Part shown: piece by piece, positions 26,815 through 34,935 of the stretch | How positions within the stretch are numbered: the first letter of the stretch is position 1 | Layout: each line of letters begins with the position of its first letter | Assembly (NCBI RefSeq): GCF_016865485.1 | Contig: NZ_AP024452.1 | Span: 5,106,501 to 5,170,500, forward strand | Reading direction: 5' to 3' | Origin: Luteitalea sp. TBR-22 | Lineage (GTDB): Bacteria; Acidobacteriota; Vicinamibacteria; Vicinamibacterales; Vicinamibacteraceae | DNA: 64,000 nt | Notes under the pieces: model-generated | Databases searched by the model: none | Told to the model about the DNA's origin: nothing | What the model saw: only the letters and a program-made list of their open reading frames with translations | Program-made: the position numbers and the translations under genes

Positions 26815-27599
26815 ACATGCGCGTCACCACGAGTCGCTGCTGCATCGCCATGACGATCGCCTGGCTCGCGACGTCGGGCGGGCCGGAGGTCGGGGCGCAG
26901 GCGACCGAGACCATCATGTTGCGCGGCCGCGCCCAGACGCTGCATCTCTACGGCCGGCGCGGCGCCCCACCGGTCATCGTGTCGAGCGGCGACGGGGGAT
27001 GGATCCACCTGGGACCGCAGGTGGCGGAGTTCCTTGCCAGCCGGGGCTTCTTCGTCATCGGCGTCGACGTCAAGGCGTACCTCGAGAGCTTCACCACCGG
27101 CGAGGCGACCCTGCGCCCCGAGGACGAACCCGGCGACTACAGGGTCCTGGCCCAGCATGCGGCACGGGGCGCCAGCGAGCGGCCGATTCTCGTCGGTGTC
27201 TCGGAAGGTGCAGGTCTCTCCGTTCTGGCAGCGACCGACCCGGCGACCAAGGCAGTCATCGGCGGCGTGATCGGCCTGGGGCTGCCCGACCTGAGCGAAC
27301 TCGGCTGGCGTTGGCGTGACAGCCTGATCTACCTCACGCACACGACGCCCAACGAGCCGACCTTCAGCGCGACCAGCGTGATCGCCCGGGTCAGCCCTCT
27401 TCCTGTGGCGGTGATCCATTCGACGCGTGACGAGTTCGTGCCCCTGGCCGAAGCGCAACGGATCGTCGGGGCGGCCGCGGAGCCCAAGCGCTTCTGGGTG
27501 GTGACGGCATCGGACCACCGCTTCAGCGACAATCGGCCCGAGTTCGAGCGCCGGCTCGTCGAGGCGATCGAGTGGGTGCGGATCCATGCCCCGAAGTGA
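26811..27599 (+). CDS. VirJ/AcvB-type periplasmic serine hydrolase
   Basis: 262 residues from ATG 26811 (ATGA overlap with the sortase; GGAGGA upstream). The signal peptide is about residues 1-29. The alpha/beta-hydrolase core has the VirJ hallmark SSGDGGW, GFFVIGVDVKAYLESF, nucleophile elbow GVSEGAG and a late acid/His pair (HSTRDEF, TASDHRF). AcvB proteins of alpha-proteobacteria hydrolyse lysyl-phosphatidylglycerol in the periplasm and are encoded with the LPG synthase. The same pairing occurs here with MprF. This version has a single VirJ domain, like VirJ and the C-terminal half of AcvB. Confidence 0.85.
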   Translation: MNMRVTTSRCCIAMTIAWLATSGGPEVGAQATETIMLRGRAQTLHLYGRRGAPPVIVSSGDGGWIHLGPQVAEFLASRGFFVIGVDVKAYLESFTTGEATLRPEDEPGDYRVLAQHAARGASERPILVGVSEGAGLSVLAATDPATKAVIGGVIGLGLPDLSELGWRWRDSLIYLTHTTPNEPTFSATSVIARVSPLPVAVIHSTRDEFVPLAEAQRIVGAAAEPKRFWVVTASDHRFSDNRPEFERRLVEAIEWVRIHAPK

Positions 27600-30156
27600 C
27601 CCGATGGTGTCCGACAGAATGCGCCGCGCGGCGCCGATCGCCGTCAGCCTGGTGCTCCTCCTGGCTGCGCTGGACGTGCTGCGGCTCGAGCTGCGCATGC
27701 TGGCCTGGCACGACGTGTCGGCCGCCGTGCGCAACGTGCCTCCGTCGCGACTCGGGCTCGCCGTGCTGCTCACAGCCCTGAACTACCTGGCGCTCACGGG
27801 GTACGACGTGCTGGCGTTTGCGTACATCGGGAAGAGGCGACCCACACGACACATCGCAGCGGTCTCGTTCCTGGCCTACGCAGTGTCGAACAGCCTCGGT
27901 CTCGCGATGCTGTCCGGTGCCTCGGTGCGGTACCGCTTCTACACCCGGTGGGGAGTGACCGCCGAAGAACTCGGTCGCATCGTCTTCTCGTACTCGGTGA
28001 CGTTCTGGCTCGGGCTGCTGGCGATGGGAGGCGTCAGCCTCATCGCGACGCGACTCCCGGCCGAGGTGCCGTGGGTAGGAGGGCATGCCTTGGCACCGGT
28101 GGGCTGCGTGCTGGCCCTGCTGCCGGTGTCGTACGTGATCGCGGCGGTGCGTCGACGCAGGCCACTGAGGGTGTGGCGGCTGCAGGTGACCCTGCCGTCG
28201 CCGCGTCTGGCGCTTGCGCAGCTCGGACTCTCGATGCTCGAGTGGACGCTGGCCGGGACCGTGCTGTACGTCCTGCTGCCCGCGGGAAGCATCCCGTTCC
28301 TTCCGTTTCTCGGCCTGTTCCTGGCGGCCGTCCTGGTCGGGATGGTGAGCCACGTCCCGGGCGGCCTCGGCGTGTTCGAGGGACTGATGGTGTTGCTGAC
28401 CCGGCCGTACCTGCCATCCGCAGCGCTGCTGCCGTCGCTCGTGGCGTTCCGGGCTGTCTACTACCTGCTGCCGCTGTCGATTGCTCTGGTCGGCCTGGTG
28501 GTCGACGAGGCCCGGCAGCGGCGGGGCCAGGTGGCCCGGCTCGGCAAGGCGGCGGGACGCGTGACGGTCCGGCTCACCCCGGCGGTCCTGGCGGTGTTCA
28601 CCTTCGCCGCCGGGCTGATGCTGCTCCTTTCCGGGGCGACGCCCACCGCTCCGGGACGGCTGCAACTGCTCCACCAGTACCTGCCTCTGTCGATCATCGA
28701 GGCCTCCCACTTCGTCGGCAGTCTCGTGGGCGCCGGTCTGGTCGTTCTGGCGCAGGGCGTGGCGCGACGCCTCGACGCGGCGTATTACGCGGTGGCGCTG
28801 GCGATCGTCACGGGCATGGTGACGTCGCTCCTCAAGGGGTTCGGCTACGAGGAGGCGGCGCTGCTGCTGCTCGTGCTGGCGCTGCTGCGGGTGGCTCGCC
28901 CGGCCTTCGACCGCCCGGCCTCGTTCTTCGACACGCGCTTCTCTCCGCCCTGGATCGCCGCCGTGGTCGGTGCCGTCGGTGCGTCCGTGTGGTTGGGCCT
29001 CTTTGCGTTCGACCACGTGGATTACTCGCACGAACTCTGGTGGCAGTTCGAACTGCAGGGCGGCGCGCCGAGATTCCTGCGCGCGTCGGTCGGCGCCGCG
29101 GTCGTGATTGCGCTGGTCGCCCTGCGGCACCTCACGTCGCGGGCGCCGTACGCGGCCCCGCCGGCTACCGATGCCGATCTGATCGACGCCGACCGGGTCA
29201 TCGCCGCGCAGTCGGCAACCTCGGCCTTCCTCGCGCTCCTGGGAGACAAGTCGCTGATGTTCAACGACACGCGGAGCGCCTTCATCATGTACGCGGTGCA
29301 GGGGCGCACCTGGGTGGCTTTCGGCGACCCCGTAGGCCCGCCGTCGGAGGCCCCGGCGCTCATCCACCGGTTCCTCGATCGATGCGCCGACTTCGGGGGC
29401 GTGCCCGTCTTCTACGAGATCGGCAAGACGCGCCTGCACATGTACGTCGACCTCGGGCTCGGCTTCGTGAAACTCGGAGAAGAAGGCTGCGTCGACCTCG
29501 CGCGGTTCTCGCTCGAAGGCGGCCGTGCTGCGAAACACCGGCAGGCGCTGCGCCGGCTCGAGAAGGCAGGTGCCGCCTTCCGCATCGTGGAGTCGCCGGA
29601 CGTCGCTTCGGTGATCGACCAGCTACGCGCGGTCTCCGACGATTGGCTGGCCGCGAAGGCGGGCGCCGAGAAGGGATTCTCGCTGGGCTTCTTCGATCCC
29701 CGCTACCTGCGTCGCTTCCCGATCGCCGTGGTCGAGCGCGACGGCCGCATCCTCGCCTTCGCCAACCTGCTGCCGGGCGCCGATCGGCAGGAGCTGTCGA
29801 TCGATCTCATGCGCTACCACCGGGATGCACCGACCGGCGTGATGGAGGCGCTGTTGGTGCACCTCCTGGTGTGGGGGCGCGCGCATGGCTACCGTCGCTT
29901 CATGCTGGGGATGGCTCCGCTCTCCGGCGTCGAGGCCTCGCCCATCGGGCCGTTGTGGCACCGATTCGGGGCCTTCGTGTACGAGCACGGGGAGGCGGCC
30001 TACCACTTCCAGGGTCTGCGCGCCTACAAGGAGAAGTTCGATCCGGTATGGGAGCCACGGTACCTCGCCTACCCCGGCGGCTTCCGGCTGGCGCGCATCC
30101 TCGCGGACGTGTCCGCGCTGATCGCCGGCGGATACCGGCACATCTTCGGCAAGTGA
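27586..30156 (+). CDS. mprF: Lysylphosphatidylglycerol synthase/flippase MprF
   Basis: 856 residues. The N-terminal about 520 residues carry many membrane helices of the flippase module (SFLAYAVSNSLGLAMLSGASVRYRFY, SHVPGGLGVFEGLMVLL). The C-terminal soluble synthase (about 540-850, DUF2156) has MFNDTRSAFIMYAVQGRTWVAFGDPVG, GRAAKHRQALRRLEKAG and NLLPGADRQELSIDLMRY. It transfers lysine (or alanine) from aminoacyl-tRNA to phosphatidylglycerol and flips the product, lowering envelope negative charge and giving resistance to cationic peptides and acid. ATG 27586 overlaps the hydrolase gene by 14 bases; ATG 27604 is an equally possible start. Confidence 0.93.
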   Translation: MPRSDPMVSDRMRRAAPIAVSLVLLLAALDVLRLELRMLAWHDVSAAVRNVPPSRLGLAVLLTALNYLALTGYDVLAFAYIGKRRPTRHIAAVSFLAYAVSNSLGLAMLSGASVRYRFYTRWGVTAEELGRIVFSYSVTFWLGLLAMGGVSLIATRLPAEVPWVGGHALAPVGCVLALLPVSYVIAAVRRRRPLRVWRLQVTLPSPRLALAQLGLSMLEWTLAGTVLYVLLPAGSIPFLPFLGLFLAAVLVGMVSHVPGGLGVFEGLMVLLTRPYLPSAALLPSLVAFRAVYYLLPLSIALVGLVVDEARQRRGQVARLGKAAGRVTVRLTPAVLAVFTFAAGLMLLLSGATPTAPGRLQLLHQYLPLSIIEASHFVGSLVGAGLVVLAQGVARRLDAAYYAVALAIVTGMVTSLLKGFGYEEAALLLLVLALLRVARPAFDRPASFFDTRFSPPWIAAVVGAVGASVWLGLFAFDHVDYSHELWWQFELQGGAPRFLRASVGAAVVIALVALRHLTSRAPYAAPPATDADLIDADRVIAAQSATSAFLALLGDKSLMFNDTRSAFIMYAVQGRTWVAFGDPVGPPSEAPALIHRFLDRCADFGGVPVFYEIGKTRLHMYVDLGLGFVKLGEEGCVDLARFSLEGGRAAKHRQALRRLEKAGAAFRIVESPDVASVIDQLRAVSDDWLAAKAGAEKGFSLGFFDPRYLRRFPIAVVERDGRILAFANLLPGADRQELSIDLMRYHRDAPTGVMEALLVHLLVWGRAHGYRRFMLGMAPLSGVEASPIGPLWHRFGAFVYEHGEAAYHFQGLRAYKEKFDPVWEPRYLAYPGGFRLARILADVSALIAGGYRHIFGK

Positions 30157-30158
30157 CC

Positions 30159-31238
30159 ATGCAGGCGTGGACCGACACCGCATCCGGATTGGCCCGCGTG
30201 GCCATCGTCCCGGCCGCCGTCGGGTGGGCGACTGGCGCGGCCCTCACGTGCTACGTCGTGACGGGACTGCTCGAGGCGATGGCCATCCGGATCCTCCGAC
30301 CAACGGCGCTGGAGCTCGATTGGATCAGCGATGTCCTGCCGTCGGCGGCGCTCGGCCTGTCGGTCCATCTCTGGTTGCACCTCCGCGCCACCCGAGTCGC
30401 CCTGACGGATCGGGAGCGTGCCCAGTTGGTGGTGGATACGCAGTTGGCGCTGGCCGCGGAGATGCAGCGCCGGTTGCTGTCCCCGGTTCCCGAGCCGGAC
30501 GACGGACTGGAGTGGGCGGTCACCCTTACGTCGGCCAACACGATCGGCGGCGATTTCTACGACGTCATCGAACTCGACCCGCATGTGCGCCTGCTGCTCG
30601 TCGCGGACGTCTCGGGGAAGGGGATCGCCGCAGCCATGGCCCTCACGCTGGTGCGCTCGACGTTCCGGCGCCTCGCCAAAGAAGCGCACGACCCGGCGCA
30701 GCTTGCCGAGAGGTTCTCCGCCGCTCTGCACGACGAGTGGCATGGCACGCCGTACGTTACGGCCATCGTGGCCCGGTTCGATCTCGTGTCGCGCAGCGTG
30801 ACCTACACCAATGCCGGCCACCCGCCGGCGCTCCTCGTGCGTGGGCACCACGCCAGCAGGCTCTCGCACGGCGGACCTCCTCTCGGCCTGCTTCGCGACG
30901 CGGCGTTCGCTCAGCAGCGTCTCGCGATCGCACCGGACGACCTGTTCGTCCTCGTGACCGATGGCGTCTCGGAGGCGCTCGAGGAGCCCGGCCGCCCCTG
31001 GAGCGCCGCGATCCTCGACGTGCTCGGAAGCGACACGGCCCAGCCTGCAGCAGCCGTCTGCGCTGCGGTGGCCACCCTCGCCGCGCACGGCAGCGGCCCT
31101 GCCGAAGTCGAGGACTGGAACGACGACCGGACGGTGGTCGTCGTGCGGGTGACACCAGGGCCGACGGCGCATGCAACGGGTTCGACGATGAAGGAGGACA
31201 CATCGGTGTCTCCCTCTGGGGCACCGCTGACCGCGTGA
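30159..31238 (+). CDS. SpoIIE/RsbU-type PP2C serine phosphatase
   Basis: 359 residues from ATG 30159, two bases after the mprF stop. Two N-terminal hydrophobic helices (about 10-35 and 55-70) anchor it, followed by a short coiled linker (about 80-105) with the LAAEMQRRLLSP motif that precedes RsbU-like domains. The PPM domain (about 115-340) has NTIGGDFYDVI, LLVADVSGKGIAAAMAL, TNAGHPPALL and DLFVLVTDGVSEA, keeping the metal-binding Asp residues. Such phosphatases dephosphorylate anti-sigma antagonists or other STAS proteins. No partner is adjacent. Its place at the end of the sortase/MprF series suggests it controls or reports envelope stress, which is inference. Confidence 0.9.
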   Translation: MQAWTDTASGLARVAIVPAAVGWATGAALTCYVVTGLLEAMAIRILRPTALELDWISDVLPSAALGLSVHLWLHLRATRVALTDRERAQLVVDTQLALAAEMQRRLLSPVPEPDDGLEWAVTLTSANTIGGDFYDVIELDPHVRLLLVADVSGKGIAAAMALTLVRSTFRRLAKEAHDPAQLAERFSAALHDEWHGTPYVTAIVARFDLVSRSVTYTNAGHPPALLVRGHHASRLSHGGPPLGLLRDAAFAQQRLAIAPDDLFVLVTDGVSEALEEPGRPWSAAILDVLGSDTAQPAAAVCAAVATLAAHGSGPAEVEDWNDDRTVVVVRVTPGPTAHATGSTMKEDTSVSPSGAPLTA

Positions 31239-31459
31239 CGGCCTGCGCCGCGCCAAGCCGCGCCGCCGCACCGCGTCGCAGGCGACATGCCCAGCATGTG
31301 GACACCGACCACCCCGGCGGCTCGCGACACGACACTCGCGCGCGACGGTCGCGGCGGCACAAGCCCTGACCACTCGAAGCGACACGAACCGCAGCGGGCC
31401 ACCGCGAGCCGATCACGGTCGGCCCGGGCACGACGCCGTGAACGGTGGAAGAATGAGCC

Positions 31460-33007
31460 GTGACCAAGACGCTGCTCCTGCTGCTCGGAACCCTCACCCT
31501 CGTTTCCTGTCGCGCGGCGGAGAAGCCGCGCATCGCCATCGCCGGCCTGGCGATCGAGTCGAGCACCTTCTCCCCGGCGACGACCGACGAAGCGGCCTTC
31601 CACGCCAGCACCGGGCAGGCCATCCTCGACACCTACCCCTTCTTCTCTGGGCCGGCATCGCTGCGCGACCGCGCGGTGTGGCTGGGCACGGTGCAGGGAC
31701 ACGCGCTGCCAGGCGGCGCGGTGACCCGCGAGGCCTATGAATCCCTGATGCGCAAGACGCTCGACGGCTTGCGCGCGCAGCTGCCGCTCGACGGGCTGTT
31801 CTTCGACATCCACGGCGCCATGAGCGTCGTCGGCCTCGACGACCCCGAAGGCGACATGATCGCGAGGATCCGGGAGGTGGTGGGCCCGAAGACGCTCATC
31901 TCGACGTCGATGGACCTGCACGGCAACGTGTCGTGGCGACTGGCGGCCGAGTCCGACCTGATCACCTGCTTCCGCATGGCGCCGCACGAGGACGAGGTGG
32001 CCTCCAAGCAGCGCGCCATCGAGAACCTGCTCACGCGCCTCGAGAGCGGCAAGGGTCGGCCCGCGTACAAGGCGTACATCGCGATCCCCGTGCTCCTGCC
32101 GGGCGAGAAGACCAGCACGCGGATCGAGCCGGCCAAGAGCATCTACGCCGCCATCCCGGCCATCACGGCGCGCCCCGGCATCATCGACGCCGCGATCTGG
32201 ATCGGCTACGCCTGGGCCGACGAACCCCGCAACCATGCCGCCGTGATGGTGACCGGCGACGACGAGGCCGCGGTCAAGACGGCGGCGGAGAGCCTCGCCG
32301 CCAGCTTCTGGCAAGCGCGCACGAAGTTCGAGTTCGTCGCGCCGACGCTGTCGTACGAGGCCGCGATGGACCGCGCGCTGAAGAGCGACAAGCATCCCTT
32401 CTTCCTCAGCGACATGGGCGACAACCCGACGGCGGGCGGCGCCGGCGACGTCACCTGGACGCTGACGCGCATCCTCGAGCGCCCCGAGTTCCAGCGGCCC
32501 GACGGTCCCTCCCTGATCTACGCCTCGCTTCCCGGGCCGGAACTGGTGGCGCAGGCCGTCAAGGCCGGCATCGGCGGCAAGGTGTCGGGCACCGCTGGGG
32601 CGGCCGTCGACAGTCGCTATGCGCCGCCCGTACGCATCGAGGGAACCGTGACCGCCATCCGCCAGGGCGACAAGGACGCCAAGACCGAGGTGGTGATCAG
32701 GACCGGCAGTGTCAGCGTGATCGTGACCGCGCTGCGGAAGCCGTATCACTACGAAGCCGACTTCACGCAGCTCGGGCTCGCCCCGCGCAAGGCCGACATC
32801 GTCGTGGTGAAGATCGGCTACCTGCAGCCCGAGCTGTACGACATGCAGGCGGACTGGGTGATGGCCCTCACGCCCGGCGGCGTCGACCAGGACCTCGAGC
32901 GCCTGCCCTACAAGCGCATCACGCGGCCCATGTATCCGCTCGACAAGGACATGAAGGAGCCGGACCTGTCGGCCAGGTGGGTGCCGACCTCTGACCGTTA
33001 CAAGTGA
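31460..33007 (+). CDS. M81-family metallopeptidase (MlrC-like), exported
   Basis: 515 residues from GTG 31460. The N-terminus is a lipoprotein-type signal (LLLLLGTLTLVSC), so lipidation is likely. The body matches MlrC (microcystinase C) and M81 proteins: GLAIESSTFSPATTD, LFFDIHGAMSVVG, STSMDLHGNVSWRLA, CFRMAPHEDEV and DMGDNPTAGGAGD, including the metal-ligand His/Asp/Glu positions. Characterised MlrC cleaves linear microcystin peptides, but most homologues have unknown substrates. It stands alone: 221 bases of unrecognised sequence precede it and hairpin repeats follow. Confidence 0.88.
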   Translation: MTKTLLLLLGTLTLVSCRAAEKPRIAIAGLAIESSTFSPATTDEAAFHASTGQAILDTYPFFSGPASLRDRAVWLGTVQGHALPGGAVTREAYESLMRKTLDGLRAQLPLDGLFFDIHGAMSVVGLDDPEGDMIARIREVVGPKTLISTSMDLHGNVSWRLAAESDLITCFRMAPHEDEVASKQRAIENLLTRLESGKGRPAYKAYIAIPVLLPGEKTSTRIEPAKSIYAAIPAITARPGIIDAAIWIGYAWADEPRNHAAVMVTGDDEAAVKTAAESLAASFWQARTKFEFVAPTLSYEAAMDRALKSDKHPFFLSDMGDNPTAGGAGDVTWTLTRILERPEFQRPDGPSLIYASLPGPELVAQAVKAGIGGKVSGTAGAAVDSRYAPPVRIEGTVTAIRQGDKDAKTEVVIRTGSVSVIVTALRKPYHYEADFTQLGLAPRKADIVVVKIGYLQPELYDMQADWVMALTPGGVDQDLERLPYKRITRPMYPLDKDMKEPDLSARWVPTSDRYK

Positions 33008-33027
33008 CGCGTCGGCCACTCGAGGGC

Positions 33028-33138
33028 GTAGCCGTCGCCCTTGGGCGACGGTCAACGGTCCGTCCCCTGCGCGTCGGCCAAGGCCGACGCCTACACCTCT
33101 GCGACGTTGGGTGTAGCCGTCGCCCTTGGGCGACGGAC
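33028..33138. repeat. Three-unit REP-like hairpin cluster
   Basis: Three copies of a short hairpin unit. Two are forward (33028-33053 and 33111-33137) with perfect 8-bp arms CGTCGCCC and GGGCGACG around TT, each preceded by GTAGC. The third, in opposite orientation (33070-33096), has arms around GGCCAAGGCC and ends CCTACA. They sit between two convergent genes and could act as a bidirectional terminator or mRNA-end stabiliser. Confidence 0.8.
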
Positions 33139-33150
33139 TGCGTTCCGCCC

Positions 33151-34935
33151 TCAGCTCTCCCGCGTGTGGTGCAGCAGCAGGTCGAGCGCGTCCTGCATCG
33201 AGCCGGCGCGCGTGACCTCGCCGGCGTTGATGAACAGGATCTCGTCGGCGTTGGCGATGGTGTTCAGGCGATGCGCGATGATCACCCGTGTCGTCGACGA
33301 CGGCAGGTCACGCAGGATGCGCTCGAGCAGCTGCTCGGTGACCGTGTCGATGTTGGCGGTCGCCTCGTCCAGAATCAGCAGATCCGGCTCGCGCAGCACG
33401 GCGCGCATGAACGCGACGATCTGCTTCTGCCCGAGGCTCAGGCCCTGCCCGGCCGACGTGACCGGTGTCGCCAGCCCCTCGGGAAAGCGCTCGAGCAGTG
33501 CGTCGAGGTGCGTCGCGCCGATGCGTGCCGCGAGATCCTCGTCCGAGAGCTTCAGCAGTCCCTCGTGGCCATACACGAGGTTGTCTCGCACCGTCCCCGT
33601 GAAGAGGAACGGCTCCTGCAGGATGAAGCCGATGCGCGCCGCGCGCTCGGCGGCACTCACGCTGCGAATGTCGCGTCCATCGAGCAGGACACGACCGCCG
33701 GTCGGGTCGTACAGGCGGGCCATCAGGAGGGCGGTCGTGGTCTTGCCGCCCCCGGTCGGTCCCACCAGGGCGTACGTCCGTCCACGCTGGAACTCGAAGC
33801 TCACGTCGCGCAGGACCGGAGCGCCCCCGCCGTAGCCGAACGTCACGTGCTCGAACGCGAGCAGGGGGCCGGACACCGCCTCGACTGCCGGCGCCTGCGG
33901 CATGTTGCTGTCCAGCGAGAGGACGGCGGAGATCCGGTCGAGGCTGGCGAGCGCGAGCTGGAACGACGACCAGAGCGCCGCCAGCTGGCGTAGCGGCATG
34001 TAGAAGCTGTTCACGTACAGCAGGAACCCGATCAGCAGGCCGACGGTGAACCGTCCGGCGGAGATCAGGTGAAACCCGTACGCGATGACCACGATCTGCG
34101 CCACGTGCAGCGCGAGACCGTAGAGCGGCAGGAGCACGGTGTTGGCGATGCCCGCGGCCACCGACGCCCTGAAGTTGCGGTCGTTGGCGACCGCGAACTG
34201 CTGCTCGAAGTAGTCGACGCGGTTGAACGCGAGGATGACGCGGAAGTTGCTGACGCTCTCCTGCACCTCGCCGCTCAGCGCACCGAGGGCCTGCAGGCTG
34301 CCGAGGTTCTTTCGCTGCATCCAGCCGGCCGTGAGGCGGGTGATCGCCAGGACCGCCGCGGCCGGCGCAAGCGCCGCCAGTCCCAGCCGCGGATTGAGTG
34401 ACAGCAGGAACAGTCCGGCGCCGATCATCACGATCACGTTGGCCGCGAACTGGACGAGCGCCTGCGAGAAGAACTGGTTCAGCTTGTCGGTGTCGTTGTT
34501 GATCCGCGAGATCAGGTCGCCGGCCTTGTTCTCGTTGAAGAACTCGAGCGGCAGGCTCTGGAGCTTCGTGAACAGCGTGTTCCGCAGGTTGAACAGCACG
34601 AACCGCCCGACGCGCCCCATCTGCTGCGCCTGGACGTAGGTGGCGACCAGGCCCGTCAGGTAGGCCACCAGCAGCAGCGCCGCCGAGGTCAGCACCCCGT
34701 GGAAGTCGCCGCTCCTGATCGACCGGTCGACGGTGCGGCCGATGATCATCGGCCCGAGCAGACCCATGATCGCGCCGACGACCGTCGCGGCGAAGGCGAC
34801 GACGAGACGACGATGCTGATCGGCGAGCACCGGCGCGAGGCGAGCCAGCGCGCCGAGAATCGACGGGCTGGCGATCGCCTGCGCGGTGCTAAGCCTGTAC
34901 GGATTCGTAATGGCTGGTGCTTCGCTGGGACTCAT
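33151..34935 (-). CDS. ABC exporter half-transporter, catalytically competent subunit
   Basis: 594 residues: membrane domain with six helices (about 30-330) then NBD (about 360-590). Walker A is GPTGGGKTT (about 397), Walker B LLILDEATAN keeps the catalytic Glu, and the switch His is in IIAHRLN. The signature loop is LSLGQKQ instead of LSGGQ. The gene starts inside the end of the upstream ABC gene (47-base overlap), so the two are made together and should pair as a heterodimer. It belongs to the multidrug/lipid exporter class (MsbA/TmrAB-like). Substrate unknown. Confidence 0.93.
   Translation of the reverse strand: MSPSEAPAITNPYRLSTAQAIASPSILGALARLAPVLADQHRRLVVAFAATVVGAIMGLLGPMIIGRTVDRSIRSGDFHGVLTSAALLLVAYLTGLVATYVQAQQMGRVGRFVLFNLRNTLFTKLQSLPLEFFNENKAGDLISRINNDTDKLNQFFSQALVQFAANVIVMIGAGLFLLSLNPRLGLAALAPAAAVLAITRLTAGWMQRKNLGSLQALGALSGEVQESVSNFRVILAFNRVDYFEQQFAVANDRNFRASVAAGIANTVLLPLYGLALHVAQIVVIAYGFHLISAGRFTVGLLIGFLLYVNSFYMPLRQLAALWSSFQLALASLDRISAVLSLDSNMPQAPAVEAVSGPLLAFEHVTFGYGGGAPVLRDVSFEFQRGRTYALVGPTGGGKTTTALLMARLYDPTGGRVLLDGRDIRSVSAAERAARIGFILQEPFLFTGTVRDNLVYGHEGLLKLSDEDLAARIGATHLDALLERFPEGLATPVTSAGQGLSLGQKQIVAFMRAVLREPDLLILDEATANIDTVTEQLLERILRDLPSSTTRVIIAHRLNTIANADEILFINAGEVTRAGSMQDALDLLLHHTRES

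Noticed and set aside
27523-29538. A 671-codon open frame on the minus strand
   Set aside because: It is antisense to mprF and has a repetitive charged composition without hydrophobic core patterns.
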